NCBI GenBank assembly: GCA_014218235.1
Contig: CM024761.1
Location: 88,785,968-88,849,967 of the forward strand
From: Colocasia esculenta
Lineage: Eukaryota; Streptophyta; Magnoliopsida; Alismatales; Araceae
Length of the DNA stretch: 64,000 nucleotides
Direction: 5' to 3'
Shown here: positions 49,362 to 59,715 of the stretch, piece by piece
Numbering within the stretch: the first letter of the stretch is position 1
How the letters are laid out: each line of letters begins with the position of its first letter
The notes under the pieces: model-generated
What the model was told of the DNA's origin: nothing
What the model saw: the letters and a program-made list of their open reading frames with translations, nothing else
Databases searched by the model: none
Program-made: the position numbers and the translations under genes

Positions 49362-52300
49362 TGTCTTTATTTCAGGTTAACCTTCGAGCATCCAAATGGT
49401 ATTTGGATAGTGGGTGCTCAAGGCACATGACAGGAAACCTGAAGCTTTTCTCCCATCTCCAAGATGAAGAAGGAACAGTCACTTATGGAGATAATGGAAA
49501 AGGAACTGTAGTAGGCAGTGGATCAGTAAACAGCAAAGGAAAAACAGTCATAGAAGATGTGCTGTTAGTCAAAGGTTTAAAGCACAACCTCATAAGTATT
49601 AGTCAGCTGTGTGATAGAGGACATCAAATCAAATTTCAAGAGTCAAAATGCAGCATACTAAAGGATGGAGCAGTCATCTTTGAAGCAAATAGAGAAAAGA
49701 ATCTGTACGTGCTCTACCTTGAAGAACTCAAAGAGCAAAATGTGTGTCTGGCAGCCAGCAAAGACAAATCAACTGATCTGTGGCACAGAAGGCTAGGCCA
49801 CTGCAGCTTGGATGGCTTGAGCAAGCTCAGAAAGAGGAACCTTGTGGAAGGTCTACCGAAAATCAATGGTAAATTAGAAAGTGTTTGCAGACCTTGTGCT
49901 AAGGGAAAGCACACAAAGAGTTCCTTCAAGTCAAAGACGGTGGTGACCACCTCAAAACCCTTAGAGCTCCTACATATGGATCTATTTGGGCCAATGAGAA
50001 CTACCAGTCTTGGAGGAAAGAATTTCGGATTTGTTATAGTAGATGACTACTCAAGATTCACATGGGTATCTTTCTTAGAACATAAAAATGACACTTTTGA
50101 TAATTTTGTTAGTTTCAGCAGAAAAGTCCAGAAAGATCAGAAGTTCAGCATAGTATCCATTCGATCTGATCATGGTGGTGAGTTCCAAAATGAAAAGTTT
50201 GCTAGATTCTGTGATGATCAAGGAATTCAGCACAATTTCTCAGCACCAAGGACACCGCAGCAAAATGGTATAGCCGAACGGAAGAACCGAACTCTCTTGG
50301 ATATGGCAAGAACTATGCTTTGTGAATATGAGTTACCAAGATATTTCTGGGCAGAAGCAGTCAACACAGCCAGCTACATTGTCAACAGAGTCATGATCAG
50401 GCCAATCCTGAAGAAGACTGCATATGAGCTGTTTAAAGGGAAGAAACCAAAGATCAGCCATTTCAGAACCTTTGGATGTCCTTGCTTTATTCACAACAAC
50501 GGAAAAAGGGATATTGGTAAGTTGGATGCCAAATCAGATGAAGGCATCTTCATGGGGTACACCTCTAAACCCAAAGGCTATAGAGTGTTTAATAAACGTA
50601 CCTTATTGATTGAACAGTCTGTACACATTATTTTTGATGAAACTAATCCCTCCTTGAGAAAGGAAGTAGAGAGTGATAATGATGACGCAGATGAACTGTC
50701 CAATAAACTGAAAGACACATCACTTGAAGATAAGGATGATCCGCCTCTGGAAGAAATGCAACAAGAAGAAATTTCTCATGAAACTCTTCCAAAGGAATGG
50801 AGATACAAGAAAGATCACCCACCTGAAAACATTATTGGTGATCCATCGGTAGGGGTAAGAACAAGAGGTAACTTGATTCCTTGTGATTACCTTGCTTTTG
50901 TTTCTCAATTAGAGCCTAAGACAGTCAATGAAGCCCTAACTGACGAATCTTGGATAATAGCAATGCAAGATGAATTAAATCAATTCAAGAGAAACCAAGT
51001 ATGGTCACTTGTTCCTAGACCATCAGACCATCCTGTGATCGGCACTAAATGGGTGTTCAGAAACAAATTGGATGAATCTGGTGTAATTCTAAGAAACAAG
51101 GCCAGACTGGTGGCTCAAGGCTATTGTCAAGAGGAAGGCATAGATTTTGATGAAACCTATGCACCAGTGGCTAGACTTGAGGCTATTAGAATGTTACTTG
51201 CTTATGCTTCTGCATTAGATTTAAAGTTATTTCAAATGGATGTTAAATCTGCATTTCTAAACGGTTTTATAAAAGAAGAAGTTTATGTGGAACAACCGCC
51301 GGGTTTTGATGATACAGACTTTCCGAATCATGTTTTTAAGTTGCATAAGGCTCTATATGGTTTAAAACAAGCACCTAGAGCCTGGTATGAAAGACTTAGT
51401 TCTTTTCTCACAAAACATGGTTTCAATAGAGGTCAAGTAGATAGCACTCTTTTTATAAAAACAAAAGCCAAAAATATACTGTTGGTTCAAATTTATGTGG
51501 ATGACATCATCTTTGGATCTACTGATGAATCCTTGTGCAAGTATTTTGAAAAGCTAATGCAGGGAGAATTTGAGATGAGTATGATGGGAGAGCTCAACTA
51601 CTTCCTTGGACTTCAAATCAAACAAGGAAAGGAAGGAACTCACATCTGTCAAGCAAAGTACACCAGAGAACTGCTAAAGAAATTTGGATTTGAAAACACC
51701 AAGCCACTGTCAACACCAATGAGTACATCAACTAGGATGGACAATGACAAGGATGGTAAGAAGGTAGATCAAAAGATCTACAGAGGTATGATAGGTTCAT
51801 TACTTTATCTAACCGCAAGTAGACCTGATATATTATTTAGTGTATGCATGTGTGCTAGATATCAAGCCGACCCTAGAGAATCACATTTAATTTCTGTCAA
51901 AAGGATTTTCAGATACTTAGCCAGGACTCATGATCTAGGACTATGGTATCCAAACTCCTGTGATGTAAAATTAGTAGGATATTCTGATGCTGATTATGCT
52001 GGATGCAAGGTAGATAGAAAAAGCACCAGTGGATGCTGTCAATTTCTTGCAGGGTGTTTAATCTCATGGTCCTCAAGGAAACAAAATTCAGTAGCACTAT
52101 CTACAGCTGAAGCCGAGTACGTAGCTGCTGGAAGTTGCTGTACACAACTCTTATGGATAAAGCAACAACTTGAGGATTTTGGACTCAAAGTCAAGAAAAT
52201 TCCTCTGCTATGTGACAACACCAGCGCTATCAACCTCACCAAAAATCCAATTCAGCACTCCAGGACCAAACATATTGAGGTCAGATACCATTTTATTCGT

Positions 52301-52435
52301 GATCATGTAGCAAATGGCAATATTGAAATATCGTTTATTGATACAAACAATCAGCTAGCAGATATTTTCACAAAGGCCTTACCTGAAGAGAGATTTACAT
52401 CTCTTAGAAGGGAGTTAGGCATGTGTATTTTGTGA
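49361..52435 (+). CDS. pol: Sirevirus Pol: protease-integrase-RT-RNase H, about 1024 aa
   Basis: Carries out Gag-Pol cleavage, integration and reverse transcription. Order and motifs: protease DSGCSRHMTG (about residues 17-26), HHCC pre-integrase (about 140-190), integrase core with DLFGPM, SDHGGEF and NGIAERKN (about 205-315), RT (about 540-780) with catalytic YVDD at about 713, and RNase H (about 865-1000, AEYVAA). The order protease-integrase-RT is that of Ty1/copia. It is entirely open and ends CIL. It lies in the -1 frame relative to gag, with a TAA at 49352-49354 just upstream in its own frame. Reinitiation at ATG 49361 or a very local frameshift is therefore needed. Confidence 0.96.
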   Translation: MSLFQVNLRASKWYLDSGCSRHMTGNLKLFSHLQDEEGTVTYGDNGKGTVVGSGSVNSKGKTVIEDVLLVKGLKHNLISISQLCDRGHQIKFQESKCSILKDGAVIFEANREKNLYVLYLEELKEQNVCLAASKDKSTDLWHRRLGHCSLDGLSKLRKRNLVEGLPKINGKLESVCRPCAKGKHTKSSFKSKTVVTTSKPLELLHMDLFGPMRTTSLGGKNFGFVIVDDYSRFTWVSFLEHKNDTFDNFVSFSRKVQKDQKFSIVSIRSDHGGEFQNEKFARFCDDQGIQHNFSAPRTPQQNGIAERKNRTLLDMARTMLCEYELPRYFWAEAVNTASYIVNRVMIRPILKKTAYELFKGKKPKISHFRTFGCPCFIHNNGKRDIGKLDAKSDEGIFMGYTSKPKGYRVFNKRTLLIEQSVHIIFDETNPSLRKEVESDNDDADELSNKLKDTSLEDKDDPPLEEMQQEEISHETLPKEWRYKKDHPPENIIGDPSVGVRTRGNLIPCDYLAFVSQLEPKTVNEALTDESWIIAMQDELNQFKRNQVWSLVPRPSDHPVIGTKWVFRNKLDESGVILRNKARLVAQGYCQEEGIDFDETYAPVARLEAIRMLLAYASALDLKLFQMDVKSAFLNGFIKEEVYVEQPPGFDDTDFPNHVFKLHKALYGLKQAPRAWYERLSSFLTKHGFNRGQVDSTLFIKTKAKNILLVQIYVDDIIFGSTDESLCKYFEKLMQGEFEMSMMGELNYFLGLQIKQGKEGTHICQAKYTRELLKKFGFENTKPLSTPMSTSTRMDNDKDGKKVDQKIYRGMIGSLLYLTASRPDILFSVCMCARYQADPRESHLISVKRIFRYLARTHDLGLWYPNSCDVKLVGYSDADYAGCKVDRKSTSGCCQFLAGCLISWSSRKQNSVALSTAEAEYVAAGSCCTQLLWIKQQLEDFGLKVKKIPLLCDNTSAINLTKNPIQHSRTKHIEVRYHFIRDHVANGNIEISFIDTNNQLADIFTKALPEERFTSLRRELGMCIL

Positions 52436-52821
52436 AAAGATCTTCATTTAAAGCTGGTATAAAAATTCTCAGAATTTAAGAAGGTTCTCTCTCTCTTTTG
52501 TGTCAAAATCAATTCAAAAGTCTCAGTTTAAGCGTTCCGTCCGATAAGTCATAGTCCTTCAAGGCGGTCAACCTCGCTTGTCGTTTTCTGACGCCTCACC
52601 TTTTGGAGCATTTATATTCTTTAAATCGATGCGTTAACGATTCCTCTTCCTCATTCACCTTTTTCCCCTCTTTCGTCCCGACGCATGAGCCGATGCCCTA
52701 GCGACTCTTGCCTCTACCCTCTGCAAATTTGAAGCTTCCATCTCCTTCCCGCGAAATCGTTTGAGGGTTTCTTCTCATCACCCTTCTCTTCAACCCTTCA
52801 AACCTTCTCCCACCTGAATCC
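52436..52821 (+). promoter_or_regulatory. Leader of the third Sirevirus gene
   Basis: A 386-base gap between the pol stop and the next ATG. A TATA-like TTTATATTCTTTAAAT lies at 52611-52626, followed by a CT-rich leader with short pyrimidine runs (52640-52820) and a near-ideal plant start context ATCCATGGCC. It looks like the 5' end of an ordinary plant transcription unit. No ORF is supported. Confidence 0.45.
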
Positions 52822-55800
52822 ATGGCCGCACCAGCTATTGCCGGAAGTGTGGGTGGCTACAGCGCCGAATACCTCACCCCAGCGCAGGAGGAGCGTTTCA
52901 CCTTTGTGAAGACAAAGCTCTGTGGTCACAAGGAAGTAGATGTTTCAGATCTGCAGAAGAATGGAATGAGCAGCATCATTGAGAAGATCGACCAGATGAA
53001 GTGGAAAGGGCTTACCACTTGCTCAGAGGTAAGTTATCCGGACCTGGTAAAGGCGTTCTTTGTGTGCTTAAGAACAGAAGAAGATGGGGCCCTCGTTTCT
53101 TCAGTCAAGGGCACCCTAATCAGAATCGACCAGGAATTGCTTAGGATGCTATTTGGAGTAAGCATATCGGGCTTCAGTGGAATTCATTCAGTAGAAACCC
53201 AAGAAAAGGGTTTGGGGATTGTTGGGCCAGGGTTCAAGATGAGGGATGGCAAGCTAGATATCAATCAGTTAAGTGCCTTCAACCGCCTCCTTCACTTTAT
53301 TGTTTGTCAGATTTTGGTTCCCCGAAGTGCAACCTTCTCCTCTTGCACTAAGGCTGACTCCGACCTGATGTACTGGGCCATTAAAAATGAGGAAATCAAT
53401 ATGGCCGCAGTGATGATGGAGAGAATGAAATTTGCCAGGGAGCAGATTTGGGACACTAAAAGCAAGTTGAATGTGTCCCTGCCCTATGCCCATTTACTCA
53501 CCAGAATCTTCAGACACTTCGGTGTAGATGTCTCAGGGGCAGTTGTGGAGAAGATGGGCCAAGCTATCAGGTCCAGAAATTTAAAGAAGAGCGGTTTTTC
53601 AGTAGTCAATGGGGTCTGGTTCAAGGCCTCAGTTGCAGAAGGTGAAGGTCTCATTGGTGAGCCTTCAGTTGCTCAAGCCCAGTTGGAGGCAGATTCTGTG
53701 ATGCCCGAATTGCCACTGGAATCAGGTTCTGTTCCAGTCTTTGTAGAAACAGAGCAGGAAGGGCCATCTATGGCCAGAAATCAATCAGAGGCAGCAACAG
53801 CAGTGAGGGCAGAGGAAGACAGGCCAGCTGCAGCAGATCCAGTTGTGCCTCCTGCTGAAAGGAGAATTGAGGACATTCTTCCAGAAGACATCTTGCCTGT
53901 TATGGAGCAGTCTGTGGCATCAGGCCACATCTTTGAAGAAGGTCCAGTGGAAGAAGAGCAGCAAATTCCTCAGGATAATTCGATGGAAATGGATGCTCCC
54001 TGTCAGGGGGAGACTGGTGCCGTTGCAGAAGATGCTCCACTTGAGGGGGAGCAATCCCAAGAGACACCAGATGTTGCACCTCCAGCCACCAGAGATCAGG
54101 AGGAAGACCAGAGAGAGTCTGAAAATTTGGATGCCAGAGAAGGGGAGACAGCTAGTTCATCAAGTTCTGATGAGGACAATAATCCACCTCCTCCAGCTAC
54201 AAAGGGCAAAGAGAAAGATATAGCTCCTGAAGTACCCCTTTTAGCTGATGCACCATTTGAAAGACAGGTCAAGCAAAAGATTGTCATCAATTTAAAACCT
54301 GTGATTGAGAGGTTGGATGCTCAGGGTGAGCTGCTTTGCTCACTTCAGTCTGATGTGAACTCCATCTTTCTAAGCCAAGCTTCAGCCCGCAAGGAATTGG
54401 TTCAGATTCGCTCTGCCATGACATGGTTCCATCAGGAAATGGGGACCATGAAGAATATGCTATCTGACATCCTTCAGGCTGTTGGAACTCAAGCTCCTGC
54501 TCCTCCAGCAGCTCAGGAGCCTCACTCAAGTGTACCTGAGCCCTCCGGGCAGTCAGCAGCTGCAGCAGCAGAAGCCCCAGCAGAAGGGCCAGCTAAAGAG
54601 TCAGGGCCATCAGGGCCAGCTGAAGAGTCAGGGCCAGCTGAAGATTCAGGGCCATCAGGGCCAGTTGTGATGGAGTCAGGGCCACCAGGGCCGGCAGTGT
54701 TGGACACCTTGTCTTCCTTGCCTGAAGAAGTGGTATTAGATCCTCCACCCATTGCTCCCACTTCTACCAACACTCCCATTCCTCCTTCTCCACCCACTAA
54801 CTCCACAGCTCCACCTGCTCCACCTCCCTTCAAAAAGCCCAGATCCAGGCCCATTTCCTCTCCCACACCTTTCCTCCTCATCCTATCACATCCTCTCCTG
54901 TTTCTTCTACTTCTCATCCTTCTTCTGCTCAAGAATTTGAGGCCCCTCCAGCATCCTCAGCTGGAGCCTCATCCTCTTCTGGTACATCTTCATTTCCAGA
55001 AGTAGGATCTCTCAATTCTGATGCCTTTCTCAACCCCCCTGCTCCTCCCTCCTTTATCACTATTATTCCTAAGAATGTCCAAATCGACTCTCCCTTTCTT
55101 GATAAAATTAAGGATGAGTTTGAAGAGGTTATCCTTAGGTCTGTGCTAAAGGTAGGCGACCACCTTTCCAAGACAGACTCTTCCAGTACTGTCTCCAAGA
55201 AACGGAAGCTTTCTTCCTCCACCTCTCCTCTTTACCCTCCCTTGTGGTTTTCTCTTACAGTCACCCACAAGCATACCTCTCTGTACAAAGAATATCTTCA
55301 AAAGGTTGTCTTTGCCACTCTTCACAATCTTCCTTTTCTTAACCTCTCTGACCACTTAGATGTCATTCTTCCCTATACTCCTCTGTCTAAAGCCGACAAA
55401 TCCAAAATCTTCTCCTCAGCCCACTCCAAAACTGAGGAGCAATGGGCTAAATCTCATAAAGATCTGTACAATCGCTTCCTTCAGGCTAAGGCAGCAAGGT
55501 TTCCTCCCAGGGATCACTCCTTGACCCTTTCTGAGTGGTTCCAGTTTCACCACCAGAACACCTGGGCTCCTGCCATTCAGAAGCTCATCAAGCTGGTCAG
55601 GCATTTCCAAACTTCAACAACTACAGGTATCTCAACAAATTACCTGAAGTTCAGCTCAGCCAGTTCAAGAGAGCCATCAAGGTCCTAACCCACTCTGAGC
55701 AGTCTGAGGAAATCAGAGTAGATTTTGCAACTCTTCATTTACCTGAAGAGATTTTCCTGCCTCAGATTCATTTCTTGATCATGGAATCTTCGGTTGGTTC

Positions 55801-56452
55801 AATCATTTTTGAGCGTTTTGCAAGAGTTATGGGCAGAATCAAGATTCAGAAAGGCCTTCAAGTTGGTTTTCCTAGATTTCTTTTCCGGGAATACCATAGA
55901 GGGTTTGTCAAATCTGATGTCCTTGCCCCTCTCCTCTCAGAATGTGAAAGGCTGAATGCCTCCGATTGGTCCAAGCTTTACTCTCTGTCTGCTCAGCAGC
56001 TAGCACATCTGAATGCTGCTCAAGCCAGGGAAGGGAAAGCTCCTGTCTCTCCTGCAACCTTCTTGGATATGAATTCAATCCAGCTGGTCCTTGATCCCTA
56101 CAAAGTTTGGGCTGAAAGATACAAAGTGTTTTTAGCTCTTCGCCAGGAACTCAAGGACAAACAGATTTTCTACCCTGTCACCATGGATCAGTTTCTTGCC
56201 TGTGCAAGTTTTGGTAAAACACTCATCATCTGCTCCTCCATGGATCCAGACGAGTATGACCTGTTTCTTACCAAGCAGCGCAGCCTCTATCTATCCAAGA
56301 TGGCTCCAATCATGGGACCATCCTTCTCCATTGAGAGTGGTGCCTTTAGGCAATTCTTCAAGCGTCAGGAAGAGCAGGCCTGGGAAGCTATTTCTCATTA
56401 TGCCTCCCTTCTCTCTCCTGCTTATTATTTGCCTGTACCTCCTCAATCTTAA
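52822..56452 (+). pseudogene. Third Sirevirus gene (env-position protein), two frameshifts
   Basis: Occupies the place of the Sirevirus env-like gene. Codons from 52822 stay in frame to about 54872, then continue in another frame to about 55605 and in a third to the TAA after 56449, implying roughly 1200 residues. Residues 1-270 resemble the 'putative plant transposon protein' domain (ILVPRSATFSSCTKADSDL, KNEEINMAAVMMERM). Residues 280-480 are acidic, Pro/Glu/Ser-rich; about 485-560 look like a coiled coil; a Gly-Pro-Ser repeat follows near 585-625; then a Ser/Pro-rich linker and a C-terminal domain I do not recognise. No signal peptide or real membrane segment is seen. Function unknown. Both shifts are one missing base in short runs, so they may be assembly errors. 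Confidence 0.8.
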
Positions 56453-56525
56453 TGAATGAATTGTGCTCCTTCTCCTCATTGTCTCTTATTCTTTGTCTCT
56501 TTCCTTTTGCTTTTTGCTTAATGAC

Positions 56526-56538
56526 AAAAAGGGGGAGA
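56526..56538 (+). promoter_or_regulatory. Upstream PPT-like tract
   Basis: AAAAAGGGGGAGA, about 107 bases before the PPT that adjoins the LTR. Multiple polypurine tracts in this region are a reported Sirevirus feature. Confidence 0.75.
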
Positions 56539-56631
56539 ATGTTTACCTACTTGTGTCTGACACATTCAGTACTTTAATTCCTGTTTAATATTAAGTACTA
56601 CTTAAATATTGATCATAGTTTTGTCATCACC

Positions 56632-56644
56632 AAAAAGGGGAGAT
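56632..56644 (+). promoter_or_regulatory. Polypurine tract of the Sirevirus
   Basis: AAAAAGGGGAGAT directly before the 3' LTR start TGATGAAC. Confidence 0.92.
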
Positions 56645-58689
56645 TGATGAACAGTCCATCCCCATGTACTTTTAAATTAATTACTTGCCTATTTTGGTGA
56701 TAAACAAAACACTGTCAAAAGTTTTCTAACCTTGTTTATCTAGCCATAAGCACAGGAATTACCCAAAGAAAGTCAAGCATTTGTGGTAAGTCTTCCATAC
56801 ATCTTTTTTCAGAAGAGCCATAATAATTCCTTCATTAACTATAACGATTTCCTCACTAGAACAACGATTTACTTGAAAGATTGAATAACCTTGCTGTGTC
56901 AAACAAGTCGATATTATAACGACTCTGTAAGTTATCGTAACGACTTCTTCAGAAGTTATAACGACTTGCTCATTATAACGACTCTGTAAGTTATCGTAAC
57001 GACTTCTTCAGAAGTTATAACGACTTGCTCATTATAACGACTCTGTAAGTTATCGTAACGACTTCTTCAGAAGTTATAACGACTTGCTCTCATTTAACGA
57101 CTCTGTAAGTTATCGTAACGATTTCTTTAGAGAGTTATAACGACTTGCTCGTCATAACGATTCTGTAAGTCTCGTAACGATTTCTTTAGAGAGTTATAAC
57201 GACTTGCTCGTCATAACGATTCTGTAAGTCATCGTAACGATTTCTTTAGAGAGTTTAACGACTTGCTCGTCATAACGATTCTGTAAGTCATCGTAACGAT
57301 TTCTTTAGAAAGTTTTAACGACTTGCTCGTCATAACGATTCTGTAAGTCATCATAACGATTTCTTTAGAGAGCTACAACGACTTGCCATGTTTCATAACG
57401 ATTTCTTTATCATCTGTTATAGAACGACTTGGTTGTGGTAACGATTTCATAAGTTATCATAACGACTTCTTATCAGTCTACAGCAACTTGATCATAACGA
57501 TTCTATCAGATTTTCACAACGACTGCATAAGTCATGTTTCCATTAATTAAATGTTTTCCTTGATTTAAGCTACGTTGAATAGTCAAAGTCGCATCTCGTC
57601 TGTTTGACTGCCATGCATTTAATAAAGACTGAACGTATCTCTGCATGGACACAGAACATATCTTCCATTCTCGTGTATTCTCTGCATGCATCTTTTAGAA
57701 CGATAAAGTGTTACTACTATATTTGTGTCTATCTGCTCTGACGTTGATTGACATCTGGAGATAGTATAGCTGTCTACCATTAAAGCTCAACCTTGCAGAA
57801 CCTTAAGGATGTAATATCCTACAACACTGGACACAGAAAGAACTACAAGCAAACTCAGAAGATCTTATCACTTTGCGTGTTCCAAAGAACAAAAGACTGC
57901 TGACAGGAAGCTTCCTCAAATCCTTCAGTCTAACGTACACCAAAGCTGTGAGACAACGGTCATCTCTTGTCCTCATTCAAATTGGAGATACAAATACAAG
58001 ATGAAGCTCTGAAGACAAAAAGGAGGATTTTCATTCATATTGAAGAGCGGCTAGAACTCTGCAGTTCAAGTCTTCGAAAGTTCTCTAGAGCCAGAAATTC
58101 ACTCTTTTCGATCTTGGCTCTTAGCTCTCTGTGCTGTGAGAAGAAAAATAAGGAAGAGCTAGTTTAGTTCTGAGAGAGTGCACTTTGTGTAGATCTTCGA
58201 CTCTCAGTGCTTGTAGCTTCAGATTGAGTTTTGTAAAAGCTTGATCTAGGGGCTAGTCTTTTTCTTTCAAGAATTTCCTGTGTTTTTCCCTTCGTGTGTG
58301 AAGGAAGACCTGGTGGTTTCCAGGGTGGTGTTTTTCCCTTCAGGAGTAAAGGAAGACCTGGTGGTACCAGGGTGTTGTGTTCCCTTCAGGGGTGAAGGAA
58401 GACCAGCTGAGCTGGGTGGTTGTTGTTTGTCCATAGGGGGACTGTACCCTAGTTAGTGAAATCCTGAGGGTTGCTCAGGGACTGGACGTAGGACTCCTAA
58501 GGAGAGGAGATCCGAACCAGGATAAATCTCTGTGTTGTGTGATTGTCTTCTTTGTGTGATTGTTGTTTTACTAACCATTACTAATCCCTTTCAAGAACTC
58601 TTTATGTTTGTTTGAGTTCAGGTTTTTATCAGCTAGGATTATTTTAAAGACCCATTCACCCCCCCTCTGGGTTAGCCAACCGGGCAACA
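56645..58689 (+). repeat. Sirevirus 3' LTR, 2045 bp
   Basis: Pair of 45482-47524, collinear and nearly identical; also eight tandem units (56914-57386). Indels relative to the 5' LTR include TTTTCT for TTTTTCT near 56720 and GAAAAATAAG for GAAAAAATAAG near 58143. Confidence 0.96.
56914..57386. repeat. Eight-copy tandem array of about 58 bp in 3' LTR
   Basis: Same number and order of units as in the 5' LTR, with the same switch of unit type after the third copy. Single-base losses are seen in units 4-8. Confidence 0.92.
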
Positions 58690-59362
58690 GCTGGCGGGGC
58701 TTGATGCCGCTACCGCTGCTGGGCTTGGCGCTTCGCGCTGGACTCCATCCTAAAGTCTCGGCAATCCTTGATCTTTGATGGTCGCTACTCGCTACTTCAA
58801 GCCACTTTCCGTATCATCCAACATTCGGTACCACCGTGTCTTCCCCACCTTGGGACTCTTTCTTCAACAGGGAACGTACAGAAGGTACTGAGAACTGCCG
58901 ACTGCCAATGATTCGCTTGCTGGGTTGGTACACCGCTTCTTCTTGTCCGTCGCTGGAACGTAGCTGAAGGTTCTTCTGCGAAGCCTTCCTTCTCTTCAGG
59001 TATTGCTCCATCTCACCTCTATCTGCAAGCAGCGGTGAGGGGCCTGTCCAAAGTGCGGTGGCAAAACGCCACGAGCCTCGTCCTTAGTGATGGTTTCAGG
59101 CCCATCACGAATTTTCTTTGTCTTCCGCGCTCGGTCTGCCACGATATGAGTGTGCATATTTCGAGAGAGTCAGAAAAATCTTGCCTATATCTAGCACGGT
59201 CATGGAGCCTGAGCCAAAGAGAGGAATTTCTGCTCATCCGATCTTGAACTGCTAAGGGACGAACTGGCTCGAAAGAGTCCAGAAAACTCGTCCAAGCAAC
59301 ATTAAAGCTCCGTCCTCAAACCGGGTACATAGCAATGAAGCCCACCATACATCAGCTCTTTC

Positions 59363-59439
59363 CTGCAGTACACCACTCATAAAGCACCATCTAAACAAAT
59401 CTAACTAACAAACATACAAGCATATAAACTAAAGCATAC
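59363..59439 (-). other. Apparent spliceosomal intron 2 in gypsy-3 gag, 77 nt
   Basis: On the minus strand the exon ends CTACAG, the intron runs GTATGCTTTAG to GGTGTACTGCAG, and the next exon begins GAAAGAGCT. T-rich. Removal joins the conserved LATYMLQ directly to ERADVWW with no missing residue, as in related Gags. 77 is not a multiple of three, and retained it would break the frame. Confidence 0.7.
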
Positions 59440-59632
59440 CTGTAGCATGTAGGTGGCTAATGTGACTTATCCTCATCTGCACACCTGATGGCTCGGAAGA
59501 TCTTTTCTATCTCCCTCATCCAGCTTTCAGCCAACAATGGATCGCTCTCCCCCTTAAAAGAGGGTGGCAGCATCCTCTGAATCTTTCCATGGTAGAAGGT
59601 CCACCATGGTCCTGAGCTGGTACCTGAGCCTG

Positions 59633-59715
59633 CTACAGTACACAGCAAGCAATCACAATCAACATAAATCGCATAAGCAAATATAATAGATTATAAATCA
59701 TTTTATTAGTCTAAC
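59633..59715 (-). other. Apparent spliceosomal intron 1 in gypsy-3 gag, 83 nt
   Basis: On the minus strand the exon ends GGCTCAG, the intron runs GTTAGACTAATAAAATG to TGTGTACTGTAG, and the next exon begins CAGGCTCAGG. AT-rich; contains an in-frame TGA if retained. Both exons are read in phase 0. The 5' site is weaker than in intron 2; the 3' ends of the two introns share GTGTACTG(C/T)AG. Confidence 0.62.

Larger units (their letters stand above)
45482..58689 (+). mobile_element. Young Sirevirus (Ty1/copia), nearly complete, 13.2 kb
   Basis: LTRs 45482-47524 and 56645-58689 begin TGATGAACAG and end CCGGGCAACA; initiator-Met PBS; gag and pol open; a third gene; two PPT-like tracts. It is inserted in gypsy-3 between the zinc-knuckle region of gag and the protease. 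Flanks are GC-GG (45478-45481) and GCTGG (58690-58694), consistent with a 5-bp duplication that lost one base. The gene order with an extra gene after RNase H and the coiled-coil Gag are the hallmarks of the Sirevirus genus. It is the innermost and best-preserved layer of the nest. Confidence 0.95.

Noticed and set aside
49344..49375. A possible tiny GT-AG intron at the Sirevirus gag-pol border
   Set aside because: It would be about 29 bases, far below plant intron size; overlapping stop/start is simpler.
54873..54950. Leu-rich transmembrane segment at the end of the 727-codon frame
   Set aside because: It appears only after a one-base shift; the neighbouring frame gives a hydrophilic linker continuous with the downstream coding sequence.
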